Made by a program: the position numbers and the translations under genes | Assembly: GCA_021772915.1 (NCBI GenBank) | Contig: JAJFLB010000063.1 | Location: 1-64,000, forward strand | DNA length: 64,000 nucleotides | Source: Gammaproteobacteria bacterium | GTDB lineage: Bacteria > Pseudomonadota > Gammaproteobacteria > Xanthomonadales > SZUA-36 | Direction: 5' to 3' | Part shown: piece by piece, positions 60,904 through 64,000 of the stretch | How the letters are laid out: every line of letters starts with the position of its first letter | How positions within the stretch are numbered: the first letter of the stretch is position 1 | The notes under the pieces: generated by a model | The model's input: the letters and a program-made list of their open reading frames with translations, nothing else | Told to the model about the DNA's origin: nothing | The model's database searches: none

Positions 60904-62646
60904 ATGACCAGTAACGAAGTCCTAAGACAATGGGTTGCGGAGGTTGGTGAGTTGACACGACCGGACAGGATTCACTGGTGCACTGGTAGTACTGAAGAAA
61001 ACCAGCAGTTGATTGAAGCCATGCTGGATTCCGGGGCCTTTCTTGAGTTGAACAAAAAAACCCATCCCGCTTGCTATCTGCACCGTTCGGATCAGGACGA
61101 TGTCGCCAGGGTAGAACATGTGACATTTATTTGTACATCGCAGCGTGATGATGCCGGACCTAACAATCACTGGATGGACCCTGCAGCAGCCAAGGCCAAA
61201 ATGAACGGACTTTTTGAAGGCTGCATGCAAGGCCGTACGCTGTACGTGATCCCTTATTGCATGGGACCGATCGATTCACCTTTGTCACGTTGTGGTGTGG
61301 AAATAACCGACAGCCCGTACGTGGTGGTCAATATGCGGATGATGACCCGTATGGGCAGTGCGGCCCTGGCGAGAATTGAACGCGAAGATGGTTTTGTCAG
61401 AGGCTTGCACTCCATTGGTGAACTGGATCCTGAGCGTCGTTTCATCATGCATTTCCCGGCTGACCGGATGATCCAGAGCTTTGGCTCCGGCTACGGTGGT
61501 AATGCATTGCTGGGTAAGAAATGCCATGCGTTGAGAATTGCCAGCGCCCAGGCCCGAACTGAAGGTTGGTTGGCCGAGCACATGTTGATTGTTGGCATCG
61601 AGAACCCGCAGGGCGAAATACATTATATCGCTGCGGCCTTTCCGTCAGCTTGTGGCAAGACCAACCTCGCCATGCTGATCCCCCCGGCAGAATATGAAGG
61701 CTGGAAAGTCTGGACGGTGGGTGATGACATCTGCTGGATGCAACCTGGTGAGGATGGCCGTCTTTGGGCGATTAACCCGGAAGCAGGTTTCTTTGGTGTG
61801 GCGCCTGGGACCAGTGAAAATACCAATCCCAATGCACTGGCCATGTTGAATGAGGATGCCATATTCACCAACGTCGGTGTGACCGCCGACAATCAGCCCT
61901 GGTGGGAAGGCAAAGACGATGACGTACCGGTAACCGACTGGAAAGGTAAGCCCTTTAATGCGGAAGTTAACCCGGCCGCCCATCCAAATTCGCGTTTTAC
62001 CGTGCCTATGAGGCGTTGCCCGTCGTACTCGGAGCAGGCGGAGGCGCCGCGTGGTGTGCCGATCTCGGCCATTGTATTTGGCGGCCGCCGGGAGCGCCTC
62101 GTGCCCTTACTGATGGAAAGCAAGAGTTGGCAACATGGTGTTCTGCTGGGTGCCGCCATGGCATCTGAGACAACCGCGGCGGCCACCGGGGCTGTTGGCG
62201 TAGTACGCAGGGACCCAATGGCCATGAAGCCATTTTGCGGTTACAACTTCGCCGACTACTGGCAGCACTGGTTGTCTTTCACCGACCGTGCCAGCCAGCT
62301 ACCAAGGATATTTCACGTCAATTGGTTCAGGAAGAATGACGACGGGTATTTCATGTGGCCCGGGTTTGGGGACAACATGCGTGTACTGGAGTGGGTAATC
62401 AAGCGTTGTAAGGGAGAGGTTGATGTGTGTGAGACAGCCATTGGCCAGTTGCCACTGGCAGCAGATATCAATATCAATGGTCTGGATATCGACAGCGTGA
62501 CGCTGGGAACCCTGCTGGAAGTTGATGCCTCTGCCTGGCTGGATGAGACGGGCCAGATCAGGGAGTACCTTGGGCAATATGGTGATCGCCTGCCACACCA
62601 GTTGCTTGCAGAGCTGGATAAGGTGGCCGTGTCTTTGCAAGCATAA
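60904..62646 (+). CDS. pckG: Phosphoenolpyruvate carboxykinase (GTP)
   Basis: Converts oxaloacetate plus GTP to phosphoenolpyruvate, the entry step of gluconeogenesis. The ATG at 60904 lies 8 bp after AGAGG and gives 580 residues; a GTG at 60871 is in frame. The P-loop is AAFPSACGKTNLAML (about 245), the kinase-2 region WTVGDDICWMQPGEDG, and GTP-family blocks include YGGNALLGKKCHALRI and NWFRKNDDGYFMWPGFGDNM. The GTP form is less common in gammaproteobacteria than the ATP form (pckA). Together with fadE and hut genes it suits growth on fatty acids or amino acids. Confidence 0.96.
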   Translation: MTSNEVLRQWVAEVGELTRPDRIHWCTGSTEENQQLIEAMLDSGAFLELNKKTHPACYLHRSDQDDVARVEHVTFICTSQRDDAGPNNHWMDPAAAKAKMNGLFEGCMQGRTLYVIPYCMGPIDSPLSRCGVEITDSPYVVVNMRMMTRMGSAALARIEREDGFVRGLHSIGELDPERRFIMHFPADRMIQSFGSGYGGNALLGKKCHALRIASAQARTEGWLAEHMLIVGIENPQGEIHYIAAAFPSACGKTNLAMLIPPAEYEGWKVWTVGDDICWMQPGEDGRLWAINPEAGFFGVAPGTSENTNPNALAMLNEDAIFTNVGVTADNQPWWEGKDDDVPVTDWKGKPFNAEVNPAAHPNSRFTVPMRRCPSYSEQAEAPRGVPISAIVFGGRRERLVPLLMESKSWQHGVLLGAAMASETTAAATGAVGVVRRDPMAMKPFCGYNFADYWQHWLSFTDRASQLPRIFHVNWFRKNDDGYFMWPGFGDNMRVLEWVIKRCKGEVDVCETAIGQLPLAADININGLDIDSVTLGTLLEVDASAWLDETGQIREYLGQYGDRLPHQLLAELDKVAVSLQA

Positions 62647-62678
62647 AATATTCAGCTTAGACTGCGAATATCTTTGCC

Positions 62679-62698
62679 GCCCTGGCGCCGTCCAGGGC
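62679..62698 (+). terminator. Hairpin after pckG
   Basis: GCCCTGG-cgccgt-CCAGGGC, seven pairs, 33 bp beyond the pckG stop. No run of T follows, so it is a weak terminator candidate or a message-stabilising stem. Confidence 0.4.
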
Positions 62699-62711
62699 CG
62701 GCCTGAGTAAA

Positions 62712-62754
62712 TTTTAAACTGGTTTTAAACCCTTTCTGTCGAAATCCATCTAAA
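62712..62754 (+). promoter_or_regulatory. Promoter region of the sigma-factor operon, with direct repeats
   Basis: TTTTAAAC occurs twice (62712-62719 and 62723-62730), 11 bp apart, ahead of the ECF sigma gene. An AAAC then a TCTAAA-like element about 16 bp further on recall ECF promoters, so autoregulation is conceivable. Confidence 0.3.
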
Positions 62755-62777
62755 CGTTCATGGGAGGAATGCAAGCG

Positions 62778-63344
62778 GTGACATCGTGGCAACCTGACAA
62801 GTCGGAATTGCCTGCTGACGAAACACGCTGGGTCGAAAAGGCTCAGGGTGGTGACCGCCAAGCATTTGAGCAGCTCTACCGAAGCCATCGTGACAGGATT
62901 TACGCACTCTGCTGGCGTATGTGTGGCGGTGACACGGCCTTGGCGGAAGACATGCTGCAAGAGGCCTTTGTACGGGCATGGAACAAGCTGAACCTGTTCC
63001 GGGGCGATAGCCGCTTTGGTACCTGGTTGCACCGCCTGAGCGTCAACGTGGTTTTGAGCGACCGCCGCATCCGGATTAAGCGGTTACAACGTGAGCAGGT
63101 GCTGTCGGAAGGCATTGAACGCACCTTGCAGAGCGACCGGGATGTGTCGGCCGGGCTGGCAAGAGATCTTGAAATGGCCATCTCCCAGTTGCCGGAAAGG
63201 GCGAGGACCGTACTGGTGTTGTATGACATTGAAGGCTACAAACACAATGAAATTGCGGAGCTAACCGGCATGGCGGTTGGTTCATCCAAGGCACAATTAC
63301 ATCGCGCCCGGAAACTGGTGCGTAAAGTTCTGAACGACGAGTAG
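62778..63344 (+). CDS. ECF-type RNA polymerase sigma factor
   Basis: A group IV sigma factor of about 188 residues. Region 2 (about 24-90) has FEQLYRSHRDRIYALCWRMC, AEDMLQEAFVRAWNKLNLFR and FGTWLHRLSVNVVLSDRRIR. Region 4 (about 130-185) has QLPERARTVLVLYDIEGYKH followed by NEIAELTGMAVGSSKAQLHR. I favour the GTG at 62778, ten bases after GGGAGG; ATGs at 62760 and 62769 are also in frame but poorly spaced from it. It is followed by a membrane protein that is likely its anti-sigma, 7 bp downstream. Confidence 0.92.
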   Translation: MTSWQPDKSELPADETRWVEKAQGGDRQAFEQLYRSHRDRIYALCWRMCGGDTALAEDMLQEAFVRAWNKLNLFRGDSRFGTWLHRLSVNVVLSDRRIRIKRLQREQVLSEGIERTLQSDRDVSAGLARDLEMAISQLPERARTVLVLYDIEGYKHNEIAELTGMAVGSSKAQLHRARKLVRKVLNDE

Positions 63345-63351
63345 CAAAGCT

Positions 63352-63891
63352 ATGAACGAAATCGAATTAATCAATGCGCTAAAAGCATTGCCGCGCAGGA
63401 TCAAACCACAGCGGGAGCTGTGGTCCGGTATTGGCGCCCGGCTGAGTGATTCGGCGCAACTTGGGAAATTTCAAGCTCAAGGGTCATTTGGGCGGCACTC
63501 TGCAATGGCAGCAGCTGTCGTGCTGGCGTTGGCGACCGGCGTATTTGTTGGTCGCGGGCTGGATGCACCATCTACAGACGAGGTCTCACAGTCTGTATTT
63601 GAGTTCGCCCTGGCGGGCACCGTCATGGCTGCTGAGCGGGAATACCAGGCAGCATTTCGGGAATTGGTCCCGCTGGATTATGCGGGCATGAGCCTGATGG
63701 GCGAAGATCCGGATGTGTTGCGCGGTAGCTGGGCAGACTTGCTGCAGGCTGAAACCTCGTTGTTGAGTGCATTGAATCAATATCCCTCGAACATTTATTT
63801 GCAACAAAAACTATTAGACCTGAGAGCACGCCAATTAAAATTCATCAAGCAGTTGGCCATGCTGGAACAAAATGACTGGAGAAGAATATGA
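63352..63891 (+). CDS. Candidate membrane anti-sigma factor
   Basis: A 179-residue protein with one membrane helix at about 50-67 (SAMAAAVVLALATGVFVGRG). The short N-terminal cytoplasmic part (INALKALPRRIKPQRELWSG) would contact the sigma factor; the His-Cys-Cys zinc motif of ZAS anti-sigma proteins is not present. The C-terminal half is probably periplasmic and helical. It lies 7 bp after the sigma gene and overlaps the next gene by 4 bp (ATGA). The role is inferred from position and topology. Confidence 0.75.
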   Translation: MNEIELINALKALPRRIKPQRELWSGIGARLSDSAQLGKFQAQGSFGRHSAMAAAVVLALATGVFVGRGLDAPSTDEVSQSVFEFALAGTVMAAEREYQAAFRELVPLDYAGMSLMGEDPDVLRGSWADLLQAETSLLSALNQYPSNIYLQQKLLDLRARQLKFIKQLAMLEQNDWRRI

Positions 63892-64000
63892 ATACGGGAA
63901 ATCTGAAGCTGGTAGCTTTGTTACTGACCCTGGTTCCATTATCAGTGCTGGCAGGACAGTCGATCGATGAACGCTGGGACGTTGATCCAAACGCCAAGGT
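63888..64000 (+). CDS. Exported protein, start only
   Basis: Begins MNTGNLKLVALLLTLVPLSV then LAGQSIDERWDVDPNAKV before the window ends. There is a clear signal peptide cut near LAG. The beginning of the mature part recalls DUF4097 beta-strand repeat proteins that often follow such sigma/anti-sigma pairs, but too little is visible to be sure. Its start overlaps the anti-sigma stop, so it is the third gene of the operon. Confidence 0.6.
   Translation, partial: MNTGNLKLVALLLTLVPLSVLAGQSIDERWDVDPNAK

Overview
The window reads as chromosome from a gammaproteobacterium. Supporting landmarks are the gmk-rpoZ-spoT-recG block, mrcA divergent from pilMNOPQ, E. coli-type FadE, PepN, GlnS, Tag, RppH and a Fur-type bfd/bfr pair. 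A GTP-dependent PEP carboxykinase, hutF/hutG and large TPR membrane proteins suggest an aquatic, amino-acid and fatty-acid consuming heterotroph. I cannot name the genus or order from sequence alone.

Layout. 1-922: end of an IS3-family element inserted in a REP-associated Y1 transposase (RAYT) gene. 888-3721: comM, an orphan P-II gene and a decayed 3-hydroxyisobutyrate dehydrogenase. 3738-6451: a TolB-like/TPR membrane protein and a small membrane protein. 6537-13142 (minus): yicC, gmk, rpoZ, spoT, ridA, recG. 13249-17571 (plus): rph, rdgB, hemW, rpmE2, gltA. 17630-25499: mrcA facing pilMNOPQ. 25539-28743: overlapping hutG-hutF-DUF938-msrC. 28777-30920 (minus): sixA, tag and a threonine/serine dehydratase-like enzyme. 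30975-37700: pepN, a low-complexity lipoprotein and a second TolB-like/TPR membrane protein. 37728-44161: mnmG, a possible small RNA, glnS, lemA and an M48 protease. 44278-55258: GMC oxidoreductase, an RND pump with its adaptor, a nucleotide-translocase-like carrier, YdeI, a secreted PqqB-like protein, GNAT, and a BtuCD-like importer. 55382-57385: rppH, bfd, bfr, sufT (iron and Fe-S). 57516-60778: fadE and a divergent TetR regulator. 60904-64000: pckG, then an ECF sigma factor, a membrane anti-sigma candidate and a cut-off exported protein.

The main pattern outside the genes is a family of REP hairpins (GTAGG.CCGAC...GTCGGGAACC) at 44200, 56125 and a head-to-head pair at 57427/57475. A broken RAYT gene sits at the left edge, and a 24-bp motif (23/24 identical) is shared between that gene and the flank of the REP pair. 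Other points of interest are a perfect 22-bp inverted repeat after pepN, a structured transcript candidate between mnmG and glnS, a probable CTG start for the M48 protease, a PqqB-like secreted protein with an altered metal motif, and two paralogous TolB-like/TPR membrane proteins. I saw no CRISPR array, tRNA, rRNA or prophage, and no clearly new multi-gene system.
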